From: Deinococcus sp. LM3
Lineage (GTDB): Bacteria > Deinococcota > Deinococci > Deinococcales > Deinococcaceae
Assembly: GCF_002017875.1 (NCBI RefSeq)
Contig: NZ_MUFV01000001.1
Span: 1,306,001-1,370,000, forward strand
Reading direction: 5' to 3'
DNA length: 64,000 bases
Shown here: positions 21,166 to 29,284 of the stretch, piece after piece
Position numbering within the stretch: position 1 is the stretch's first letter
How the letters are laid out: every line of letters starts with the position of its first letter
Made by a program: the position numbers and the translations under genes
Notes under the pieces: model-generated
The model's database searches: none
The model's input: only the letters and a program-made list of their open reading frames with translations
Told to the model about the DNA's origin: nothing

Positions 21166-24100
21166 ATGCTCGCGCGCCTGCTGGGGCACCCGCACGTCCG
21201 TGTGGGGGATACTTGGACGGACCTGCCCGGCAGCAAGCCTGCGCTGCTGCTGACCGTCCTGCTGCTGCGCAGCGAGTGGATCACCCGCGACCAGCTGGCC
21301 GAGATGCTGTTCCCCGGCCTGCCGCAGTCGCAGGCGCGCACCAACCTGCGCGTGTGCCTATCGCGCGCCACCGCGCTGCCCTGGGCCGCCGGGCTGGAAG
21401 TCCAGAAGCACCGCCTGCGGCTGCAGGTCGACACGGACGTCGCAGAACTGCGCCGCGCGCTGCAGGCCGGGGACTGCGAGCGGGTGGCGCAGCTGTACGC
21501 GCCGCTGCTGCAGGGCCTGTCCCTGGCCCAGCTGCCCGGACTGGCCGAGCATTTCGAGGCCGAGGGCCGCGCCCTGCACGCCGAATGCGTGGACGCCCTG
21601 ACCCGCGCCGCTGCGCGGCACCGCGCATCTGGGGACACCCGCGGGGCGCTTCGCCTGCTCGAACGCGTCCTGTCCCTGGACCCCCTGGCCGAGGACACCA
21701 CGCGGCGCGCCCTAGAACTGTGCCACGACCTGCACGAGCGCGAGCGGGGTCTGAAGCTGTACGCCGCGCTGCGCCGCGCCCTGCACGACGCCGGGGCTGA
21801 ACCACTGCCTGCCACGCAGGACCTGGCGGCCGCGCTGGGCCGGCAACCGGTGCGGGCGCTGCCCGGCACACTGCGCCGGGCAGACTTGCTGGCTGGCCGG
21901 GACTGTGAGGCGGCGCAGCTGGCGGCCGCGCTGCCCGGCGTGGCCCTGATGAGTGGTCCGGCCGGGATGGGCAAGACGACGCTGCTGCGTCACGTCCTGC
22001 CCGGCGCACGCTACCTGTCGGCGCAGGAGGGCCTGCAGCACGTACCGTACCATCCGCTGCTCCCACAGCTGCGCCGCGAGCCTCCCAGCCTTGGTCCCTA
22101 CCGCGAGGATCTGGCGCGGCTGCTGCCGGACCTGTACCCGGACGTTGTGCCCGCACCGTTCGATCCGGGCGTGGGACAGGTGCGGCTGTTGGAAGCGCTG
22201 TCGCGAGCGCTGCTGGACGGCGGCCCGCCCCTGATCCTGGACGACGCGCAGTGGGCGGACGACGCCACGCTGGACTGGCTGGCCTACGCCGCGGATCGTC
22301 CCGGGGATGGCCTGGTGGTCGCGTTCCGCAGTGACGAGCCGAGCGACGCGCTACGCCGCGCCCTGACGCACCTGGAGCGGCAGGCCACCACCTACCTGCA
22401 CCTGGAACCGCTGGACCCAGCGGCGCTGGGGGCGTGGCTGGGGGCACTGGGCGGGGAAGGCACGCCGTACCTGGGTGGGTTGTGTGACTGGCTGGCCGAG
22501 CACAGTGGCGGCACACCCCTGTACGCCTTGGAGCACCTGCGCGCCCTGTTCGAGGCGGGCGTGCTGCGCGCCGCGCCCGGCGGCTGGCAGCTCAGGGGCC
22601 CGCTGCCGGACGCGGGCAGCTGGCCTCCTGCGCCGCAGCTGCAGGCACTGGTGCAGCGGCGACTGGCTCGCCTGAGCCGCCCGGCGCAGCAGGTGCTGGC
22701 CGCGCTGAGCCTAGCACCGGACGCCACTGAGGACACCCTGGCCGAGGTGCTGGGGCAGCCGCTGGGTGCAGTGCTGGACGCGCTGGACGCCGCCGCCGCC
22801 GCCGCGTTCCTGCAGGAGGGGCGCCTGCATGACCTGCTGCGCCGCGCCGTGAGTGCTGCGCTGCCGGTGGCCCGGCGGCAGCTGCTGCACCGGCAACTGG
22901 CCGAGCATCTCAGCCGCCGAGATCCGCACGATCCGGCGCTGATACGCCACTGGACGCAGGCGGGGCTGCCCCAGCGCGCCTGGCCCGCGCGGGCCGCGCA
23001 CGCCGCGAACCTGCTGGGCGGCGGCCGGGTGGAGGCCGCCGCGCACGAGTGGCGCGCGCTGCTGGGTGAACTGCCCGCCGGGCACCCGCTGGAAGCCCCG
23101 GCGCACCTACAGCTGGGCCGGGCGCTTTTCTGGCAGGACCTGCACGTCAGCGAGGCGCACCTACGGGCCGCGCTGGACCTGATCGAGTGGGGGCAGCACG
23201 GCCCGGACGACCTGCTGAAACTGGAGGCGCTGCTGGCCCTGGCGGAACTGACTGTGTACGAGGGGCGCGGGCAGGAGGCCGAGGAGTTCCTGAACCGCGC
23301 TCTGACCCTGGCAACCGGCCCACTGCCCCCTGCGCTGCACCGCACCCTGACCGAACTGCGGGTCGAGGTGGGCTTCCGGCGCGGACAGTACGACGCGGCG
23401 CGCGCCCTGATCCGCGCCGAGCCGCACCCCTGGCCGCTCCTGATGACCCTGGACGCGCTGGGGGACTTCTTCGCCGGGCACTTCCAGGCGTGCGCGCAAC
23501 GCATGACCGGGCTGCTGGACACGTACCCAGTCCTAGCGCACCAGAACGCCATGGAGGCCGACATAGGCCTTTGCCTCCTGCTGAGCGGGCAGCCTGACCG
23601 GGCGCGCGAGGTCCTACGGCGTGGGCTGGCCCGCACGGACCTGGGGCCGCACATGCACGCGCTGATGCTCACGCACCTGGGACACGCGGCGCTCGCAGCC
23701 GGTCAGCTGGCCGAGGCCGACATGCACCTGAAACACGCGCTGACCCTGGCGGACGACCTAGGATCCCTGACCTACCGGGCAGACATCCTGCACCGCCTGA
23801 GCCTGCTGCGCGAGCAGGCCGGTGACCGGCAGGGCGCTCTGGACCAGGCCGATAAGGCGGCGCGCTGCGTGCGCGAGGTCAGCGACCCGTACCGGGAGGT
23901 GTACATCATGGCGACCCATGCGGGCCTGCTGGCCGCGCACGGCGACACGGCCCAGGCGCGGGCGCTGCTGGACGGCTGCGCGCTCCAGGCGGATACGCCT
24001 CCCCTGGCCCGCGCAGCCTACCACCGCGCCCGGGCACTCCTGCATCATGCGCAGGGCGACGCTCCACTGACCGCCCAGCACACCCGGCACGAGGAAGCCC

Positions 24101-24210
24101 TGTGCCGGACGTATGGAATGACGCCGCTGACCGCGCTGCTCCCTGACGTGCCCCGGACCTTTACGACAGATCCCGAGGAGGACCGGGGAACAGCAGCCGG
24201 GAACACGTGA
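21166..24210 (+). CDS. BTAD/SARP-like AAA-ATPase TPR transcriptional regulator
   Basis: A 1014-residue multidomain protein. Residues 1-80 look like a winged-helix DNA-binding domain (LLTVLLLRSEWITRDQLAEMLFP...ARTNLRVCLSRA). Residues about 85-235 are a bacterial transcriptional activator domain (BTAD). Residues about 245-480 are an AAA/STAND ATPase with Walker A GPAGMGKTT (Lys270) and Walker B LILDDAQWAD. The rest is TPR-like repeats. This is the layout of SARP/AfsR-type switches, in which nucleotide binding and TPR-sensed signals control DNA binding. Target genes are unknown. The ATG is preceded by an A/G-rich TGAGGT. Confidence 0.85.
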   Translation: MLARLLGHPHVRVGDTWTDLPGSKPALLLTVLLLRSEWITRDQLAEMLFPGLPQSQARTNLRVCLSRATALPWAAGLEVQKHRLRLQVDTDVAELRRALQAGDCERVAQLYAPLLQGLSLAQLPGLAEHFEAEGRALHAECVDALTRAAARHRASGDTRGALRLLERVLSLDPLAEDTTRRALELCHDLHERERGLKLYAALRRALHDAGAEPLPATQDLAAALGRQPVRALPGTLRRADLLAGRDCEAAQLAAALPGVALMSGPAGMGKTTLLRHVLPGARYLSAQEGLQHVPYHPLLPQLRREPPSLGPYREDLARLLPDLYPDVVPAPFDPGVGQVRLLEALSRALLDGGPPLILDDAQWADDATLDWLAYAADRPGDGLVVAFRSDEPSDALRRALTHLERQATTYLHLEPLDPAALGAWLGALGGEGTPYLGGLCDWLAEHSGGTPLYALEHLRALFEAGVLRAAPGGWQLRGPLPDAGSWPPAPQLQALVQRRLARLSRPAQQVLAALSLAPDATEDTLAEVLGQPLGAVLDALDAAAAAAFLQEGRLHDLLRRAVSAALPVARRQLLHRQLAEHLSRRDPHDPALIRHWTQAGLPQRAWPARAAHAANLLGGGRVEAAAHEWRALLGELPAGHPLEAPAHLQLGRALFWQDLHVSEAHLRAALDLIEWGQHGPDDLLKLEALLALAELTVYEGRGQEAEEFLNRALTLATGPLPPALHRTLTELRVEVGFRRGQYDAARALIRAEPHPWPLLMTLDALGDFFAGHFQACAQRMTGLLDTYPVLAHQNAMEADIGLCLLLSGQPDRAREVLRRGLARTDLGPHMHALMLTHLGHAALAAGQLAEADMHLKHALTLADDLGSLTYRADILHRLSLLREQAGDRQGALDQADKAARCVREVSDPYREVYIMATHAGLLAAHGDTAQARALLDGCALQADTPPLARAAYHRARALLHHAQGDAPLTAQHTRHEEALCRTYGMTPLTALLPDVPRTFTTDPEEDRGTAAGNT

Positions 24211-24222
24211 CGGGGCGTAGGC

Positions 24223-25311
24223 TCAGCGCAGGTAGGCGACCAGCAGGTCCACCCCGGCGCGCAGGTCGGCCTCGTGCACGGCCTCCACGACAGTGTGGAC
24301 ATAGCGGGTGGGGAGGCTGAGGGTCAGGGTGGGCACGCCGCCCCGGCTGCGCTGGATGGCCGCGCCGTCCGTGCCGCCCAGGGCCAGGACCTCCAGCTGC
24401 GCGGGAATGCCCCGGTCCTGCGCCAGATCCCAGAACGCATCGACGAGCGCGCGGTGCGAGATCATGCTCGAATCGAAGACCTTGATGCCGATGCCGTCCC
24501 CGAGGCGGGTCACGGCCTCATCCGGGGCCACGCCGGGCGTGTCCACAGCCAGCGTCACGTCCAGACCGATGCCGACCGTGGGCTGCGCGCCGTACGCGGC
24601 AGTGATCGCGCCGCGCAGGCCGACCTCCTCCTGGGTGCTGAACACCGCGATCAGCTCGTGTCGCAGGTCCTGGCCGCGCAGGGCGCGCAGCGTTTCGAGC
24701 AGCAGGAACACGCTGGCGCGGTCGTCCATGGCCTTGCCGCACACCAGCCGCCCGACCCGGCGGGCCGACTGGTCCAGCGTGACCATGTCCCCGACACGCA
24801 CCTGCGCTCGGACCTCGTCGGCACTCAGGCCCAGGTCGATGAAGAACTCCCGGACCTCCGGGATCTTCTTGCGTTCCTCGGCGCTGGCAATGTGCACGGG
24901 CTTGCCGCCGGGCGTCAGGATGCCGGGCAGCGCCCCGCCGCGCGCGTGCACGGTCACGTTCCGCGCGAACAGGTTGCGGGTGTCGAAACCGCCCAGCGCC
25001 TGCACCCGCAGGAAGCCCCGGTCGTCGATGAAGCGCACCAGGAAGCCGATCTCGTCCATGTGCGCGCTGATCATCACGCGCTCGGCCACCTCGCCCTTTT
25101 TCGGGGGGCGGGCGGCGCGGCGGGCGATCACGTTGCCCATGGCGTCCACGCGGACCTCGTCGGCCAGTCCTTCCAGTTCGGCCAGCACGAAGTCGCGCAC
25201 GGCGTCCTCCTGTCCGGGCACGCCGGGCAGGTCCGACAGGTGCATCAGCACGTCCAGGCGCAGTTCGGGGACGGAGGGGGCCTTCCTATCCTTCTTCCGG
25301 GTTTTCGACAT
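24223..25311 (-). CDS. M42-family metallo-aminopeptidase
   Basis: A 362-residue M42 peptidase (TET/FrvX/glutamyl-aminopeptidase group). Metal and catalytic signatures appear in order: SAHMDEIGFLV, KAMDDRAS, STQEEVGLRGA (general-base Glu pair) and LPTRYVHT near the C-terminus. It removes N-terminal residues from peptides in a dodecameric cytosolic particle; specificity cannot be predicted. The ATG at 25311 overlaps the pth coding sequence by 26 bases, so it is the last gene of a three-gene unit. Confidence 0.9.
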   Translation of the reverse strand: MSKTRKKDRKAPSVPELRLDVLMHLSDLPGVPGQEDAVRDFVLAELEGLADEVRVDAMGNVIARRAARPPKKGEVAERVMISAHMDEIGFLVRFIDDRGFLRVQALGGFDTRNLFARNVTVHARGGALPGILTPGGKPVHIASAEERKKIPEVREFFIDLGLSADEVRAQVRVGDMVTLDQSARRVGRLVCGKAMDDRASVFLLLETLRALRGQDLRHELIAVFSTQEEVGLRGAITAAYGAQPTVGIGLDVTLAVDTPGVAPDEAVTRLGDGIGIKVFDSSMISHRALVDAFWDLAQDRGIPAQLEVLALGGTDGAAIQRSRGGVPTLTLSLPTRYVHTVVEAVHEADLRAGVDLLVAYLR

Positions 25312-25999
25312 GCCCGCCAGTATGCCCCGCCCCGCCCGGCGCGCTGACCGGCGCGGTCCCCGCTGACGGGACGGACGCAGACGCTGCTTTCGGGGGTGCC
25401 AGTTTCGGAGGTGGCGGCGGGCGCAGGTCCGTGCCGTTGAACTGCCCCTGCGCCTCGGCCAGCCCGGACGCCGCCCAGACCTCCACGGCGTTCGCGCCCA
25501 GCCGCACCAGTTCGCTCAGGTCGTTCTTCTCCTCGTCGCGCCAGCGGCTCAGCACCCAGTCCGGCACCGCCCAGCCCGCCGGGGGGCGCGAGATGCCGAT
25601 CTTCAGGCGCGCGAACGCCTCGTGCCCCAGCAGCCGGATGATGTCGCGCACGCCGTTCTGCCCGCCGTGCCGCCCACCCATCCGCACTTTCAGCAACCCG
25701 AAGGGGCTGTCCAGGTCGTCCTGCGCGACCAGCAGGTCCGTGCCCTCCAGTTTGTAGAACGACATCAGCGGCGCGACCGCCCGGCCCGACGCGTTCATGA
25801 ACGTCAGCGGTTTGACCAGCAGCACCTTCTCGCCCGCCCCCGGCCCCAGGCGCACCTCGGCCACCTCGGTGTCCTTGCCTTCCTTTCGCCACGTCGCCCC
25901 GGCGCGGCGGGCGACCTCGTCGACGACCAGCCAGCCCACGTTATGCCGCGTCTGCGCGTACCCACTGCCCGGATTGCCCAGGCCCACCACCAGTTTCAC
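25286..25999 (-). CDS. pth: Peptidyl-tRNA hydrolase
   Basis: A 237-residue Pth. It cleaves the ester bond of peptidyl-tRNA released by ribosome drop-off. GLGNPGSGYAQTRHNVGW contains the conserved Asn and the catalytic His; FMNASGRAV and AQDDLDSPFGLLKVR and GGHGGQNGVRDI complete the active site. The C-terminal about 45 residues are an Ala/Pro-rich tail absent from the roughly 190-residue enterobacterial enzymes. It lies seven bases downstream of a small unknown gene and overlaps the M42 peptidase gene. Confidence 0.95.
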   Translation of the reverse strand: MKLVVGLGNPGSGYAQTRHNVGWLVVDEVARRAGATWRKEGKDTEVAEVRLGPGAGEKVLLVKPLTFMNASGRAVAPLMSFYKLEGTDLLVAQDDLDSPFGLLKVRMGGRHGGQNGVRDIIRLLGHEAFARLKIGISRPPAGWAVPDWVLSRWRDEEKNDLSELVRLGANAVEVWAASGLAEAQGQFNGTDLRPPPPPKLAPPKAASASVPSAGTAPVSAPGGAGHTGGHVENPEEG

Positions 26000-26006
26000 A
26001 GGCGGC

Positions 26007-26411
26007 TCAGGCTTCCAGGCTGTGCAGGATCTCGCGCCACTTCGCCTCGGTCTCGCGGACGCGCAGGTCCGTGCGGGCGCGGTTGTACCCGCCCCGGAAC
26101 TCCGCGAAGCGCGTGTCGGTCTCGGCGAACAGCAGGCCCAGCGCCTGACGGATGTCGGTCACGTTCCGTTCGGTCAGGGTGGTGTCCTTGGCGTCCAGCA
26201 CCTCGTCCAGCGTGGCCATCAGGCCCGACAGCGGCCGCAGCCACTGGAACTGCGGGTGGTTCATGACCAGCGAGTACAGCTCGAACGGCCCCCCGACCGG
26301 GCCGTTCAGGAACTCGTAGTCACTCTTGGCGAAGTCCAGCAGCGCGGAGTGAAAATGCCGCAGCGCCGGGACCAGGGCAGTAAGTTTCGCGCGAACAGCA
26401 GCGTCAGTCAT
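26007..26411 (-). CDS. Conserved hypothetical helical protein, 134 aa
   Basis: An all-helical cytoplasmic protein without cysteine. The segment LDFAKSDYEFLNGPVGGPFELYSLVMNHPQFQWLRPLSG is the most ordered looking part. I do not recognise the family. It is the first gene of the unit with pth and the M42 peptidase, and its start at 26411 is fixed by a TACGCT box six bases before it. Confidence 0.78.
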   Translation of the reverse strand: MTDAAVRAKLTALVPALRHFHSALLDFAKSDYEFLNGPVGGPFELYSLVMNHPQFQWLRPLSGLMATLDEVLDAKDTTLTERNVTDIRQALGLLFAETDTRFAEFRGGYNRARTDLRVRETEAKWREILHSLEA

Positions 26412-26417
26412 GCCCCC

Positions 26418-26423
26418 AGCGTA
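26418..26423 (-). promoter_or_regulatory. -10 box (TACGCT) of the unknown-pth-M42 unit
   Basis: On the minus strand TACGCT ends six bases before the ATG at 26411. Confidence 0.5.
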
Positions 26424-26615
26424 GCAAGGCCCGCCCGGTCAGGCTGAGGACCGTCTCCCATTCCGCCGCGCCCCTTGGCTTGCGCCGCGCCTGCTTCCGC
26501 CGCGCCCGTCCCGTCCCCACGCGGGGCGCGTGGCGTGTCAGGATGAGCGGCATCCACCTGCAGTGTCTTTTCCCCGCTCCGGGCCACCCGCGGCTCCGGG
26601 CGACGGAGGCCCGTC

Positions 26616-27185
26616 ATGAACCAGTTCCCACCGGACCCGGACGCGCCGGGACCGCCCGGCACTCCCAGTCTTCAGCTGACCGTCGCCTTCTACCCGCCGC
26701 AGTACGCCGCCGAAGTGCGCGGCGCGCCACTGGCCCGCCTGGACGCCCGGCTGCTGCACCTGCACGCCCGCACCCCGCTGCCGACACTGCGCGCCGTGCT
26801 GCACGACAGCGCCCGCCTGCTGGGCGCGCACCTGACCCTGCACGGCGCGGCGCTGGACCTGCACGCCGATCCCTGGAGCGACGGCGGCACCCTGCGCGGC
26901 GAGACGCTGGCCGCCGCCCGGCACCGCCTGATGCTGCCCGGCCCGCCCCGCCCGCTGGCCCCCGCCGACCTGCGCGCCCTGACAGACCGCTGGACGCACG
27001 GCACGCTGCTGCTCGTGCAGGGCGGGCAGGTGACCGAGCAGCTGAACCTCGCCGACGAACTCGACCGCCTGACACTGCACGGCGCCCTGCACGGGTCGCC
27101 CGGCCCGGCCACGCGCCTGCACGCGCACCGCCTGCGGCCCGGCGGGCAGCTGGAACAGTGGCTGGCCGCGCCGCCGCGCCGGTGA
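26616..27185 (+). CDS. Hypothetical protein, 189 aa
   Basis: A soluble protein with a proline-rich first 20 residues and then alternating strands and helices rich in Leu, Arg and His. No motif, signal peptide or membrane segment is recognised. Coding character is supported by codon-position GC bias and a GGAGG ribosome site nine bases before the ATG. The stop TGA runs straight into TACCGACC, the edge of a palindromic element. Confidence 0.65.
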   Translation: MNQFPPDPDAPGPPGTPSLQLTVAFYPPQYAAEVRGAPLARLDARLLHLHARTPLPTLRAVLHDSARLLGAHLTLHGAALDLHADPWSDGGTLRGETLAAARHRLMLPGPPRPLAPADLRALTDRWTHGTLLLVQGGQVTEQLNLADELDRLTLHGALHGSPGPATRLHAHRLRPGGQLEQWLAAPPRR

Positions 27186-27280
27186 TACCGACCACTCTGA
27201 GCGGGCGGCAGCGGAGCGGCCGGGAGGGAAGCAGGGCCTTCGCCCCGTCTCCCCCGCCGGCCGCTCTGAGCGGTGACGAC
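27183..27280. repeat. Palindromic intergenic element between convergent genes
   Basis: ACCACTCTGAGCGG near the left edge and CCGCTCTGAGCGGT near the right edge form an imperfect inverted repeat (12 of 14 positions). It begins TGATACCGAC, close to the TGATACGGA edge of the 135-bp family, and again coincides with a stop codon. It may serve as a terminator for the convergent genes. Confidence 0.55.
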
Positions 27281-27284
27281 CTGC

Positions 27285-27656
27285 TTACAGAGTACCCTTG
27301 AGGGTGGTGGCGACCTTGAAGCGCACCTTCTTCCCGGCGGGAATGGTGATGCGTTCGCTGGTGCCGGGTTTCACGCCGGTCCGGGCGGCGGTCTGGGCGA
27401 TGCTCAGCGTTCCCAGGCCCGGCAGGCCGACGCTGTGGCCGCTGCGCAGCGCGTCGATCACGCAGTCGACCAGGGTGCTGACCGCCTCGCCCGCCTGTTT
27501 CTTGTTCAGGGTGGTGCGGTCGGCGACCATGTCGATGATCTGCGTCTTGGCGATCTTCCCGGCGTCGGCAGGGGCAGCCTCGACCGGCGCCTTGGAGGCC
27601 TTGGCGGCGGGACGGGTGGCGGGTTTCTTCGCGGCGGGCTTGCTGCTCTTGGCCAT
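27285..27656 (-). CDS. hup: HU-family nucleoid protein with extended N-terminal tail
   Basis: A 123-residue histone-like protein. Residues about 1-33 are a Lys/Ala/Pro-rich tail (SSKPAAKKPATRPAAKASKA) typical of Deinococcus HU. The HU fold follows (IIDMVADRTTLNKKQAGEAV...), with the DNA-binding arm region GTLSIAQTAARTGVKPGTSE and a C-terminal KKVRFKVATTLKGTL. It bends and compacts DNA as a dimer. A well-formed promoter and GGAGG site precede it. Confidence 0.94.
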   Translation of the reverse strand: MAKSSKPAAKKPATRPAAKASKAPVEAAPADAGKIAKTQIIDMVADRTTLNKKQAGEAVSTLVDCVIDALRSGHSVGLPGLGTLSIAQTAARTGVKPGTSERITIPAGKKVRFKVATTLKGTL

Positions 27657-27706
27657 GCGGGAACCTCCGGGAACTGAATTGAGCGGTGAATTTTTGGCTC
27701 AAATGC

Positions 27707-27734
27707 ACACTAACACACCATTGCCGTCCGTCAA
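27707..27734 (-). promoter_or_regulatory. Promoter of hup
   Basis: On the minus strand TTGACG (27729-27734), 16 bases and TAGTGT (27707-27712) lie about 50 bases before the ATG. Confidence 0.65.
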
Positions 27735-27909
27735 GCGAAGAACGGCGACCCAGTCGGAGCGCAGCCCACCCCGCCCCGGCCGCCAGGGTCCGGAAACCGC
27801 GACTGGATGAGAAAAACCCCACAGTCTGCCTCCGTGGCCCGGCGGCGGCACCCCCCCCGGATTCCCCCGGCGCGGCCGGGTGGCGAGGACGCCGTTCCAC
27901 CCGGAGTGC

Positions 27910-28650
<741 letters not shown>

Positions 28651-28657
28651 GCCCCGG

Positions 28658-28663
28658 AGTGTA
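28658..28663 (-). promoter_or_regulatory. -10 box (TACACT) before the ThiF-like gene
   Basis: On the minus strand TACACT ends seven bases before the ATG at 28650. It is divergent from the plsY-like promoter. Confidence 0.5.
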
Positions 28664-28705
28664 GTGCCGCCGCGCCGCGCAGCGCGCCGTGCCCGGCCTT
28701 CGCCG

Positions 28706-28711
28706 TACAAT
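28706..28711 (+). promoter_or_regulatory. -10 box (TACAAT) before the PlsY-like gene
   Basis: TACAAT ends nine bases before the ATG at 28721; a leaderless or near-leaderless transcript is likely. Confidence 0.5.
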
Positions 28712-28720
28712 GCCGCGCGT

Positions 28721-29284
28721 ATGCCCGCCCTGATCCTGCTGACCTCCTACCTGCTGGGTTCACTGGTGTCGGGCGTGCTGTACTCGCGCGCGCGGGGCGC
28801 GGACATCCGGGGGCGCGACCTGCCCGGCGCGAGCGGCACGTACCGGCAGTACGGCGCGGCCGCCGCCGTCCTGGTGACGGCCGGGGACCTGCTGCGCGGC
28901 GCGCTGGCCGCCCTGACCGCGCAGTGGGCCGCGCCGGAACTGGGCTGGCTGGCGGCGCTGGGCGTGGTGCTGGGCCACTGCTACCCGGTGTTCTTCCGGT
29001 TCCGGGGTGGGGCGGGCATCGTGCCGCTGATCGGCGTGCTGCTGGTCACGGCCCCGCTGACGCTGCTGCTGACGCTGGGCGTGGCGGCGCTGGTGATTCC
29101 CGCGTACCGCGCCTGGGGGCAGCGGCGGGTGGGTCTGAACGCCGTGCCGTTCGCGGCGGCGGTGGCCGTGCCGCTGGGCCTGCTGTTCGCGGCGCGCTAC
29201 GGGGGCCTGCCGGAACTGCTGGCCGGCGGGGCGGTCATGGCGGCGCGCAGCCTGCACCTGCTGCGCCAGGGAGGCCCGGCATGA
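28721..29284 (+). CDS. PlsY-like membrane protein with altered active-site motifs
   Basis: A 187-residue protein with the PlsY topology (LLTSYLLGSLVSGVLYSRARGADIRG at the N-terminus, five or more membrane helices, GHCYPVFFRFRGG). PlsY makes lysophosphatidic acid from acyl-phosphate and glycerol-3-phosphate. Here both signature motifs are broken: the GSGNxG loop reads PGASGTYRQYG and the GGKG loop reads GGAGIVP, losing the Asn and Lys. It is therefore probably a paralogue with a changed or lost activity. The stop overlaps the ATG of the next membrane-protein gene. Confidence 0.75.
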   Translation: MPALILLTSYLLGSLVSGVLYSRARGADIRGRDLPGASGTYRQYGAAAAVLVTAGDLLRGALAALTAQWAAPELGWLAALGVVLGHCYPVFFRFRGGAGIVPLIGVLLVTAPLTLLLTLGVAALVIPAYRAWGQRRVGLNAVPFAAAVAVPLGLLFAARYGGLPELLAGGAVMAARSLHLLRQGGPA

